A DNA stretch of 64,000 nucleotides, taken from NCBI GenBank assembly GCA_030248215.1, contig JASANG010003550.1, positions 48,703 to 112,702 of the forward strand. Reading direction: 5' to 3'. A model generated the notes under the pieces. It had not been told where the DNA came from and did no database searches. It was given only the letters and a program-made list of their open reading frames with translations. The translations under genes and the position numbers were made by a program. Below are positions 11,701 through 22,700 of the stretch, piece by piece (the first letter of the stretch is position 1; every line of letters begins with the position of its first letter). The stretch is from Enoplolaimus lenunculus. Its lineage: Eukaryota > Nematoda > Enoplea > Enoplida > Thoracostomopsidae.

Positions 11701-14700
11701 ACAAATGCGAAAACGACAAATGGCTGAAGTAAACAGTGTTGCGACATAATTTAGTCTTTACGTAATCGTGAAACATATTTGTTTTATAGACGCAAGTGTC
11801 AAGCGTTATATATGCTAAAACAAATTTGCGTAAACTTACGGTATATAGTATCGTTACCAGTATAGCAAAAATTTGCAATACTGGTTTGCTCAGTGTTTGA
11901 GCAGGTTCGAGTCTCACTGCATCCACAGCAAAATTTCAAATGCTTAACTTGAGGATTTATATTGAGCGAAGTTTTCGAGCTTTTTACAATGTACAATATT
12001 TTCGCAGATGTTTACATCTGCAAACTTCAATATATTTTTAGGAAATGGTTGAAGTCGCGGGCGAAGAAGAGCAAGAACTCGCAGCCGAAATGGCAGCCCA
12101 GTTTCTAAGCGAAGAATTGCCAGGTTAGATTTGACAGTATTTAATGCTTATTGCTTAGCTAAAATAACCACGAAGGGTTAACCGATACTTGTGATGTATT
12201 GTTCTATTTGCGGTAGCTAGAGGTGGATGTCTCGGTATTTGGCAGGTCTCATTCTCGGTTTTTTGAGTGTCGGTTGTTTGGAACCCAGACCCAGAGTCGA
12301 GGATTCAACAAATGCATCGCCGTCTTGTTCACGTAAGTGACACTTAAGAATTTTTATAGTTACGCAGTAATATCAGCAGATGTGCTGAAAAACACAGACA
12401 AACTACGAAATACCCATTTAAACTAATTCTTGAAAATTTTATTTTTTTGGTGATGATAGTCAGGTCTCGGGTTTTAACCGAAACCTCCCGTCCTTTGCGG
12501 CAGCGTCGCGTTGTATAATTATAAGTACTGTATGATTTGCAGAATCAACATTTGGAATGCCTAAAGCTGGTGCTGGCATGTGGGCATCGATTGTACGAAT
12601 TGTTAACCCGTCTGATCAAGCAACGCTTCATGAAATACATTTAGAGCAAAACGAAGCTGCATTTAGGTACAAAATTGAATTGTTGCTTTATGCTGCGTTG
12701 ATTTTTTTAATTAAGTACCACATGCACGTTGTGAAATGACAAGCATTAATTCTAAGCTTTTCAGTTACATTAAATAGATTCTATTCTCAGAAATGGGAGT
12801 CTCGACAAGTCTCGGTATTTGGCAGGTCTTGGTCTCAGTTTTTTGAGTATCGATGGTTTGAAGTCGAGACCAGAAGTTGAAGGTTCAAGAAATGTGTGAA
12901 TTTTGATTGATTTCGACAACAGTCGACAATCTTGTTGCAATTACACAATCGAACCAGTCGTTTAATATCAACAGTTTCAAACACGATACAAAATAAAACT
13001 AAACTAAGTTTTTTTAAATTGATTCAAATTAAAAATTATTAGGTTCTTTCAACGAATGCTTTTTATTAGTAATTTTTAACAAAAATGCAATCGCTTCTCT
13101 TTATTCATGAAATCAATTGTGAAAACTCATTTTATGGAAATTTATTTCAATTTTTACAAGTTCGAACTTAGAATTTTCTTAAATTGAAAATTTTATCACA
13201 AAATGTATGGCTGTATTGTTGAATTAAGTGATGTCTGATGAATAAGAATCTAAAACCTATGAAGAACACAAAAAATTTACGAAAAATGCAGTAGAAATGT
13301 TTTATTTTGAAATTTTGAATTTTATCGGTGATACTAAAAATTGACCGATACCGAAACTTTTCATGGCCGGCCTAGGTAGTCAGATCTCAGCCTCGATTTT
13401 AACCCAGACCGCTCATTCTTGCCGATAGAGCGGCTTTATTTAGTTTAGTGCTCCGAACAATTAGCTGACTTTGATCGTTCAAATGTTAGTAGCACATTAT
13501 CGTTGTACTATTTCAGCATTGCACTCGTGAAATTTGCATGTCAGCCTGGCGTGAGCTTTGTTCTGGTTGGCGTTGCAAGAGGCTTGAAATTACGACCGCG
13601 AAGTATAGAAGGCGGTGCAATATTAACGTATCGTCTTGCGCCCAACGGCGATAAACTGGAACTTGTGCATAAAACTTTTGTTGATGAGGTACGTCGTAGG
13701 ATTCTACTTATTGGATTTTGCTGGCAAAAGTAGAGTGAAAGTACTGGCGAACACTTAACGCCATGGTTTTGCTATAAGCCATAGATGGCAGTGTTTTATT
13801 CGGCTATAGCATTACTGTATTCGAAAAGGCTACAATGTTTATCGTAGCTTTGATATGAAAATTGATTGAGCTGTACTCCATAATACACCTTTATGTGCAG
13901 ACGAGAATTCAGAAATTATGGGTATTATTTCTTAATCTTGAAACTTGTGTGTGACAATAGAAAGGCTATCTGTTAAACTGCAAAACGGAACGAAGTAGAA
14001 GTGGGACACATTACTCTATCATAACATGGTTTATTCTTTCAGATACCTGGAGCAATTGCATCGTTTCAAGGACGAGCGATCATTGGTGTTGGCCGATTGT
14101 TGAGGATATATGACTTGGGCAAAAAGAAATTACTCCGCAAATCAGAAAACAAAGTAATACTTTAGTGTTTAGAAAGTCTGCTGATGACCAATTGTTTTAA
14201 GGAAATTTAAAACAACTTACATCAGCAATTGGGGGAATATACTATTGATCGACTTGGCCCACGACCTATGCACTCAGTGAGCAAATAGCAGGAGTATATA
14301 TTCTTTTCTACTAGACTGGTAGGGGTTGGAGATGGCTGGTGCCTATTTGGTACCATATTTTAAATGCAATTTTGACTCGTCATGATGCGTCTTATTAAAA
14401 TTATTACACTCAGGGATCGTCCTTATATCTCATTCCGCATAAATATCTGGCAATAAACCGACAGCCATAGTCGGTTCCGGGATTCTGCATAGACCTATCA
14501 GATACCAGATTGACGTGGAAATAGTAGTCATTTTTGGTGCAACTATATTTTCAGTGCACGTCCAGAAGCTTAAGTTTTTTACACTGAAGTAAAATAAACT
14601 CCAGGTTAAAAATTAATTTTACATACAGTAAACATACAAGTACTTTTGTGCAACTAAAATACAACAACCACTGCACAAACGTAAATTCTGTATCTGGCTA

Positions 14701-17700
14701 AATTCCGGTTCCGATAAACATCACTATCCGGCTCCGGTATGCAGCAAAAAGATTCATTTTCACGTTACGGTATCAATAGATAACGTTTTGGCTCATTGTT
14801 TCATTATCTCTCCGGATGGTACCAGCCTGGGGGTAATTCTAGCAGAGCTATCCGTCTGACTTATGGTTGCAAATCTGACCACATGAAAACGAAACTATCA
14901 GAATAAACTTATCAGGCGTGCGTTGTCTATTGAAGCAGTTGAGTAAAAAATGTTTATCCATTTTTAAGCACATTCCAACCGTCATTATGGGTATTCAAAC
15001 TCTTGGGCATCGCATTTTTGTTATCGATGTGAGCGAAAGTGTACATTTCGTGCGTTACAAGCCATCAGAAAATCAACTCATTGTGTTTGCGGATGATAGT
15101 GAACAACGCTACTGCACGGCGCTCTGTTTGTTGGACTATGACACGGTTGCTGTTGCTGATAAGTTTGGCAATCTTTTTGTGGTAAGTTACTGTGATGAAA
15201 GCCGGTGGTAAATCAACTCTATAACAAAGCATTCACAAGAAACAAATTTCTAAATTGCCAATCGTAAATCTTATATTCGCAACGAAAACGCATATACCTT
15301 GTTGCCATTACACATACGACATTGAGCAGTAGAGAAGCAATTTGTGGTGAATTCTCTACTTAGTGATACCAGGCAATTAGTGGACGTTGTCAACTTGTAA
15401 ATCTTACCTCATTTCGTTTCTGATGCCGCGCTCAAAAAGATAGTAATTGTCGGCAAAAGAAGTCTGTTACCCAAAAAATCAGTGTTAAATTATGCAACTT
15501 CCACAATATCACGCGTACATTAGGCAACTTTTGAGGTGTAACGCGATGGACACTGAAGCCAAAAGCTTTCGTATCCCGAACATTAAAGCTTTTTTGACTT
15601 CAGTGTCACGGATATTGAATCTTTTTGGCTTCAGTGTTTCGCATACTGAAGCGAAAAAGTTTCAGTATCCATGATACAACCTCCTCAAAAGTTACCTAGT
15701 GTACGCATGATATCGTGAAAGTGGCACTAATGGTATGTAGTATTGCTTGATCGATCTGGAGCCAACAGAAACTCAAGTTGAAACGTGAGTCAAGGGTTAT
15801 GCCCAGAGTATATGATAAACTTGAACGGCTAATGCAGATTTTGTTTAGTTTATCGTATATTAAGTAATGTGATATTGTGCGCACAACTCGCAACTGTCTA
15901 GAAGGTGTTTTGAAGATTTCCGGTTATTTAGCAACGATTGCCACCCGGTACGTCGGATGAAGTAATAGATGATCCTACGGGTACAAAAGCGTTATGGGAT
16001 CGAGGCAGTGCAGCTCAAAAAGTAATAATAATAATATTTGTATAACAACCACGTGTTCTGATTAGCTTACAGGACCATTTCATAAAACCTAATGCTACAT
16101 AAAAAACTTGTGCTTATTTCAGTGTACAGACCTTGACTATTTTATATGTTTATTACAGTTTTGATTAGCTTCCATTTTGTGCGTTTACTTTCCAATCTAA
16201 TTTATAATAACGTATACTGCCTATTAAATAGCAGCGTGGTTGATTGAACAGTTTGGGTGAACGTCGTTATGTAATCCTAATCTTAGGGTTCGTTGTTTAC
16301 AGGTTGAATCACTATGTTCTTTCCACATCGGCGAGACTATTACTAGTCTTCAAAAGGCATCACTTATCCCAGGAGGATCAGACAACCTCGTCTACACAAC
16401 ACTATCTGGATCTGTGGGTGTGCTTGTTCCATTTACATCGCGAGAGGTAAATGTACTGGTTTACCGTTGCTTTTTTAGTTATTTGCAAAGTTGATTTTTA
16501 AACTGTCTTTTCAAATAATGTGTAGCACCTATCTTTAGTTGGTGATCTAAACCTGTGTGTTACTGAAGCCGCAGTTCTCGAATTTCGCAATCTAGTATGG
16601 TAATGCCAAAGATTCATAATTGGGTAGCATTATTGTAATTTGTGAAAATTTAAATTGTTGCAAAAAATGTATAATCTGCAGAAAAACATCAATAGGTTTG
16701 CACAAAATTGACTTAAAATATTTTATTAAATCTTACATTAGTATAACGCAGCATTCCTATATAACGGACATTGCGATTAGTGTGTAGAAATACTATGTAT
16801 TATTTTTTTAAATTAATTTTAAATTAATCTAGGTTTTATCAGTAGTATAGTTCTAGCCATTGTTACTTTGAAATGAATGGTGTAAAAAGTAGCATAAGCA
16901 TATTTTAAAGTCTCCCAGCCTAAGTCTATGCAAAATATATTAATCGTAAGCTTAAGCTTACTCTGTTATAGGCGTGTGAACAAAATGGTGCGCCACTCAA
17001 AGTAATATGGGTTGTTGTTGTTGTTGTTATTATAGGACCAAGAGTTTTTTCAACATCTTGAAATGCATGTTCGAGCTGAATATCCGTCGTTATGTGGTCG
17101 CGAACACATTGCGTTTCGATCACATTACTTTCCTGTTAAAGTATGGTTAATTTGTAAATTTTATTGATTTCGAATAATTTTGTTTCTGGTGTTTTGAAGC
17201 AATTTAATTTTGAAAACTTATTCTTGTTTTGTTACAGTTTTAGTTCCACGGGTGTGGCGGCTGGACATTATTTTTGTTTCGGATAGTGCATGTCAGATTG
17301 CTAATAAGAAACTGTATCTTCAGTTATCCTACTTTCGAGACAGATCTTATGTATCCTACCTCGGTGAAGTTAAAAATTTCTGTACTCGCATTGAACGGAT
17401 AATTTGTGTGCTTGCTTTCGCGATTTTATATGCATTTTTTGATGAAGTCGAAGGCTTCATTCAATGCTTGAAACTAAAATCAGAATACGTTTAACATAAA
17501 TTTTTTAATGATATAACGGAGAATCCAGAAAAAAGATGTTGTTTTTATGCCGCTAAATTGTAACCGCATGTTATTTTGTAACACAGTTCTGCTACGTAAA
17601 AATGTTGCTTCAAGTAAATAGTTGTTATTCATTCGACAAATTTAATATGTTTTGTTGATTATATTCAAATTGTAAGCGTTTTGACATTTTTGTTAAATAC

Positions 17701-18000
17701 ATATATTATTTCAGAATGTGATTGACGGTGACCTCTGCGAGCAGTACAACCAAATTGAGCCAGCCAAGCAGAAAAGTATCGCTGAAGATTTAGACCGAAA
17801 TCCAAGCGAAGTATGTAATGTGGCACTAGTGTATTGGCTTATGTTTTATGTTTCCTATATTTCACTTTAACTTTATTATTAGTTGCTTTTATAATATTTA
17901 CAGTTTGAGTACATGACACTGTGATGTAACGTAACTTAGTTATTTTGTTTTTCAGGTGTCAAAGAAACTCGAAGATCTCAGAACTAAATATGCATTTTAG
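2787..18000 (+). CDS. SF3B3: Splicing factor 3B subunit 3 (SF3b130/SAP130), 29 coding exons
   Basis: Scaffold subunit of the U2 snRNP SF3b complex, which helps recognise the branch point in the nucleus; family members are three beta-propellers plus a C-terminal domain, related to DDB1/CPSF160. Exons: 2787-3012, 4278-4354, 4519-4612, 4842-5014, 5576-5717, 5869-5981, 6286-6348, 6520-6594, 6785-6888, 7159-7324, 7460-7555, 8261-8333, 8795-8946, 9246-9401, 9674-9829, 10106-10222, 10525-10647, 10936-11090, 11554-11728, 12042-12123, 12543-12666, 13517-13688, 14043-14153, 14969-15181, 15932-16021, 16303-16446, 17036-17140, 17715-17810, 17956-18000. They total 3618 nt, 1205 residues (human 1217), in frame throughout. 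Landmarks: [10 protein letters not shown] start, [27 protein letters not shown], and [12 protein letters not shown] end. Start chosen to match the family's N-terminus. Introns lacking a separate entry show nothing recognisable. Confidence 0.98.
3179..3553. mobile_element. hAT-type MITE, CAGGGTGCA family, in SF3B3 intron 1
   Basis: Begins CAGGGTGCAGCCGGAATTCC and ends CCGGTTGCACCCTG, with GGTTCCGG runs just inside both ends. The flanking octamers GGTGGTAC and ACTTGTAC agree at 5 of 8 positions, consistent with an old target duplication. No coding capacity. Confidence 0.8.
3655..3753. mobile_element. Fragment of CAGGGTGCA-family MITE
   Basis: CCGGAGCCGGAT blocks and a degraded right end (CCGGTGGCACCTTGG) match the termini of the intact copies, but no left terminus is visible. 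Truncated relic in SF3B3 intron 1. Confidence 0.5.
7580..7949. mobile_element. Tc1/mariner-type MITE with CG-rich tandem interior, SF3B3 intron 11
   Basis: The ends are inverted repeats: CAGTCACTGACAGAATTAAG on the left and CTTAATTCTGTCCGTGACGG on the right, about 22 of 24 positions alike. TA flanks both sides (7578-7579, 7950-7951), as expected for Tc1/mariner target duplication. The interior is a degenerate tandem array of CG-bearing segments of roughly 25-50 bp (repeats of AACCGCGACTGTGACCGCGG and AAATCGCGTCTACGATCGCG). The array creates spurious Thr/Ala-rich open frames that I do not call genes. It is much richer in CpG than its surroundings. Confidence 0.8.
11860..11925 (+). repeat. Partial tRNA-like relic in SF3B3 intron 19
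   Basis: TTTGCTCAGTG is followed by GCAGGTTCGAGTCTC, resembling A and B boxes set too close together, and then TGCATCCA. The anticodon arm is missing. Probably a tRNA-derived SINE fragment, not a tRNA gene. Confidence 0.3.
12222..13425. repeat. Same dispersed repeat in SF3B3 introns 20 and 21
   Basis: TCTCGGTATTTGGCAGGTCT occurs near 12235 and again near 12808, each followed by GTTTTTTGAGT and a GAGACCAGA/ACCCAGAGTCGAGG block. Each also has a matching far end: GTCAGGTCTCGGGTTTTAACC near 12462 and GTCAGATCTCAGCCTCG near 13380. So the two adjacent introns carry two related elements of about 280 and 630 bp, with exon 21 (12543-12666) between them. Confidence 0.55.
14440..14755. mobile_element. 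Degraded CCGG-rich MITE remains, SF3B3 intron 23
   Basis: GTTCCGGGATTCTGC, AAATTCCGGTTCCGAT and CCGGCTCCGGTATGCAG are typical of the sub-terminal parts of the CAGGGTGCA family, but clean termini are gone. Only fragmentary similarity is visible. Confidence 0.35.
15513..15707. mobile_element. 195-bp MITE, AACTTTTGAGG family, SF3B3 intron 24
   Basis: The ends are inverted: GCGTACATTAGGCAACTTTT on the left, and CAAAAGTTACCTAGTGTACGC minus its last base on the right. The interior is built from CACTGAAGCCAAAAAG/CTTTTTGGCTTCAGTG blocks in both orientations, so most of it can fold. A second copy is at 37936-38100. Confidence 0.75.
17010..17028 (+). repeat. (GTT)n microsatellite at the exon 27 acceptor
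   Basis: A GTT run lies between positions -26 and -8 of the SF3B3 exon 27 acceptor (AG at 17034-17035), in place of an ordinary pyrimidine tract. Confidence 0.8.
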
Positions 18001-18086
18001 TTCTTGAAATATTTTACATATTATTATTTAAGTAAAAGCGGTGCATCTTATACACATGTGGTTCGAAGGGAATTATGCTGTACAAT

Positions 18087-18252
18087 TAGGGTTGCGCTAT
18101 ACTCGCCGGAGCGCTGCACAATCAACTTTTCTTATTAAAAATTGCCGCTTATCACCACACGGCATTAAATAAATTTTGCCTATATTATATTTGTTAGCAA
18201 CGCATAGCGACACGCGGCAGCGTCCAGCACAGTAAAGTATTTCGCAACCCTA
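18087..18252. mobile_element. MITE, AGGGTTGCG family, just past the SF3B3 stop
   Basis: Left end TAGGGTTGCGCTATAC and right end AGTATTTCGCAACCCTA are inverted repeats. The same termini bound the element at 26503, and one of them ends the sequence at 22581. No clear target duplication remains here. It begins 87 bp after the SF3B3 stop codon and so lies in the likely 3' UTR. Confidence 0.75.
18168..18173 (+). promoter_or_regulatory. Candidate SF3B3 poly(A) hexamer inside the MITE
   Basis: AATAAA, 168 bp after the stop codon and within the 18087-18252 element. The next plus-strand AATAAA is at 18324-18329, downstream of the element. Either could serve; which one is used cannot be read from DNA. 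Confidence 0.45.
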
Positions 18253-19792
18253 ATAATTTTGTTCCAGCAACTATCAGAATGAGAGTGAATGAAATAGTAT
18301 GTGTAAATTTCAATGTTAATGCCAATAAAGGTCCATGTTAATTATAGGATTCGACCCATTGGGGGGCTAAAGCTTAAGCTTAGTGAGCTAGTCCTTATAG
18401 TTTACCATGTCAAACCACGGCTTTGAGACCGCTCAAATTTATCCCAAAGTGTGGAGTGTGGAAACTGGCTAAAAACGTGAGCTCATTTTGTTACAGTGTG
18501 GTTTTATTTCTAACGTTTCCGTTTGTGTGGTTTGCTTGCGTAAAGCTTGATAAAATTAGCATACAAGTTTACGTTGGCGTATTCAAGAAAGCATTGTAAG
18601 AAACTTAAAATAATTGTTTAAAAAATTGCTATTATGACTGAATTGGTATTGTTTTATGCTCAAGTTTTATTCATGTGTACATTTTTATCTCATCTGTTAG
18701 TTAGAACAGTTGCACTTTTATAAGACAAAAATCCAAAAGAATTGTAGATCAGAAAGGCAACGGAGCAGAATCAATCTTCCGGTTGCTAAGTAAGTCATGT
18801 ATTTTGTACTGTTAGACAGGAGGTTGATGTGCTGGAGATATGTGTGAGCAATGCCAATTCATGTTTCAGTATATAATATCAAAGTGTTCAAACTCAAGAC
18901 GGAGACAAAAATATAAGAAAATCATACCGATTTAATTCCTAATCGGGTGCGCACATTATCACATGCATGAATATTCACTATTACGTATATAACTAATTTT
19001 AAGGCAGAATTCGAATCGCAGTCAGGCATGCCAGCTGTACGAACTGGACGCTTGAGGGGCTGTCACGTTTTGTGCAGATTTTACACACGCATATACGCGT
19101 CGGGATTAATATTAAGCGCTTGGCCTTGCCGGCTAATTTTACATATGGATCTAAGTTGCTGACAGTTTAATCTTAAAGGGTTAACTCCGCGAATCGACAC
19201 CTGGTTAACTTCCTATATAGAGCACAGTATGTATGTTGGTATAAAAAATAATGTTTGTTATAAATGTTTTTGTTATTATAACAGTAAGTTTTAATTCGTT
19301 CCGAGTGATAGATATGCTGTTCAACGGTGTATAACAGGAGGTCTGCCTCCGGCTGTCGCACTAAATCGACCTCTGACTCGATTTTGAATAAAACAGGTGC
19401 CAGTTGGTGAGTTAGTTTGAAGCTTGGGGGTTGTAGAAGTTTTTATGTGCGAAATCTCTCAAAAACAAATGTTAATACCAGAAAGTACTCGGATATCTGT
19501 TTCCGCTAAAAACAGTGTCCGTATGCGGTAACTCTAATTGCTTGAACAAAGATGCTTCCTTGGAGAATGTATTGAGTACTGGTACTTTAGTTTGCAACGA
19601 TTACACCCACATATAAAGTGTTTCAAAAAAGCGTGAATCGAAGCATACGAATGTTTTTGCCCGCAAATTTGTCCAAGACTTGTTCGAAAACATTGCCGAA
19701 GAATTGTGTGACGTTGTTTTCAGTTTAGAAGTAACGTAATACGCAAGTTTTTGTTAATTTTGCAAGTATTAAAACTTCACACACATTAATTG
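18253..19792. other. Convergent intergenic space between SF3B3 and CASK
   Basis: SF3B3 and CASK end tail to tail here. I see no coding region. 19030-19130 holds a weak relic of the tRNA-headed TTAA element (GACGCTTGAGGGGCTGTCACG resembles its GACGCTCGAGCCCGAGGGGC block). The rest is unremarkable AT-rich DNA that must contain the two 3' UTRs. Confidence 0.5.
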
Positions 19793-22700
19793 TCAATATA
19801 TCCACGACACTGCAATCCATTGTGGTTCGCTGTGTATTTTGTTCATGAGAACTTCAATCTCTTGAATCGTTTCGTCGATATCGTTATTGACAATTATTAA
19901 ATCAAAATAATGACCATATGCTTGATGTAGTAATTCGCTTTCACGTAACAGTCGTTCTAAACTTCCATCCGGCTGAAAATGAGCACACATTAACCTATCG
20001 TTTGGTTGAAAGCAGAAAAAGCGCGATTACTTATCGAGGTCCATGTAAAGATCAGGGTTAAAACGTTTTTCTGCAATACTGCTATAGAGTAAACTTGAGC
20101 TTTAGACTTATTATTTGCTTAGGCATCAATAGATATAAATTCGTTCATACACTTACTTGTCTTTAGGCTAATGTATAAATTCATTCTTACGCTTGAATAA
20201 TTTTATAGTATATACTGCTACGACCCTCTTTTATACATTGGCCATAATGGGTTAGAGAAAATTCTAATGATTTGTTTATTTGGGCCTTTCTGAGCGTAGC
20301 GTCACTTTCATATGTTATATTTCGGATGCCCCATGTGTAGGAACACATTAACTATGGCAGTTTTCACCAAGTTTTTGAAAACAGGTGTATCTCAGCGACA
20401 TTACTTTCAAAATTTCTACCGTTTGCAGATGAGCTCATTCAGAACATTTGTAGCTGCCGTGCGCAATTCATGTCTTTTCAAACTCAGTTGAAATTAAGAT
20501 AACGGCTGGGTTTCTGCTAAATTACTTAAGTACTGCTTTAAGCAATAAGCATGTATATACTGTAGTGACCTGAAAATACAGAGGGAGTCTCCGTTTTGAG
20601 TCTCAATCTAATAGAAGTTTGTATTACTAATAAGAGTCCGTAATCGAATAGGTCTTTAAACCCCAATTTGAGTCCATAAATGTGGACCAAATAAAGTTGA
20701 GTTCGAAACTTTAAAGCACACTTGAGTTTTGAATGTACATTCCTAAAAGTATGACCTTGCATTATCGCTCAAGCTTTTGGCACAAGACAAACGTTTAATT
20801 GAACGGATAGGTGCCATATCTCAAATACAGGTATATCAGTAACGAAGGGCGGCGGAGGGCGGGTTTAAAAAATTCACGAGAGAGGCCAAATAATATCAGT
20901 CCCCCATCTTATACGGGTCTCACTGCAGTACTAAGCAACTACTTAACTAAATCGTTTCTAAAAGCAAACTTAAGCCAATACTTAGTCGCTGAATAAATTC
21001 AATTTTTTGCGGATTAACTGTTCTGGTAACACTGATCTTTCTGGTAAGCAAACACCGATCTTATTGAGATTGCAGTCTCAAAGTATATCTTTAATACAAA
21101 ATAAATCTAAGGTTTTCTTGTTGGAATACTGGTACAAAATCTGCGTTTACATATTTGTTATTGTTCAAACAGTTTAAACATATACTTAAGTCGCTGACTT
21201 GTAAGCAAACACCTATTAGCATTACTTAAGATTTCAGATACCCAGCCATAAAGCGAGTTCGGTACACTTTTATAACGACAAAGCACAAGACACTCACATC
21301 GTGAAGGCCACTTAGGTTTGGAGCAGCAATGTAAATCACAAACGGCGCATATTCGACTGTTCTCAAAATTCGAAGTGCCTGAAAACGAAACTAGGTAAAA
21401 CCCAAAATATTGTGCTTGTAAAACAGGTGGTAACCTTGTTTAGTACCGATTCGTATTTTAATAAACAAGACGGAAACTGAGTTACAGCTAATTTTATCCA
21501 AAAAAACTAACAAAACTTATGGTGTTTCCACACCAATCTTTACCACGAGTTTCAAAACGGAAAATTTCACAGATAAATCGCGAAGAGCATCAAATAGTAC
21601 GAAACGCGTTTGTGGTTTCGATAGCTCACTGTCAATTTTTGTGAGTTGCTTTTAACTAAGAATAAGTTGAATGCGCTCAGTCTGAGTTAGGACTATCAGA
21701 ACTCAGAATTTGGAGTTGATTCAATTCATTCTGAGTTATTTAACAAACTCACCCAGAGGCAACTCAACTCAGAGTCAGAATCAACTCAACTCAGAGTCAG
21801 AATCAACTCAACTGAGAGCGAGAGTTAATAGTGTTTACAGGTGTTATTTCAGAAATAACCAACTCGCTAGTTGAATTGATTAATCAACTCATTATAATTT
21901 ACAGTGTATCTGCAAACACCACAATGTATATTAAGGAAACTTTTACAAGTCCCAGTTTATGCCAAAATAAAGAAAATCACAGTCTCAGTTTATAGGTTCT
22001 TTCTGACTTTAACAGTTTTTGTATATAATTTTGACAACCTTCATTTTGTAATTAGATTTATCGCAAACAACAGTTAAATACTACATCGTTGTCGCGAAAT
22101 ATAAATGCTAACAGCCGTAGTTGCACTTAAAATGCTGGAGTAGCATTCATTTTCATAAAGTGGTACACTATATCAAAGAAGGCATTCGTTAACTCACGAT
22201 TTAACCCTTTCTCACATGAATATTTTCTATTTCCCCTGAGACATACTTTGATGCTAGGATTCGAACTCCAGTGACTGGAGTGGGAGGCGTATACCATCAC
22301 CACTCAGCTATAGGAGCTTGACGCTCGAGCCCGAGGGGCTCTCACGTCTTGTGGTGATTTAATACTATGTATACGTGTTGCAATTGTTAAACACGGAGCG
22401 ATATATATTATTTAACGTATATACACTGCGCTGAGTCACGCGCAAGGTACCGTCAGGCGCAATCCGATAACGTTTTAGGAGACGGACGGTGACGGCCGGC
22501 GCGTTACGGGTGACGGAAGGTGAGGGGACGGCGCCGTATGAATGACGAACGGCGCCGTACGTCAAGTATAGCGCAACCCTTAAGCTTACAGAATTAGACT
22601 GTCAGCAAATCTAAACGTACTAACATTTTGTAAAACGGTATGCTATGTATTGTTGAAAACAATGTTTACTATGCGCTGGAACAGTGTCCAAAATACGTAT

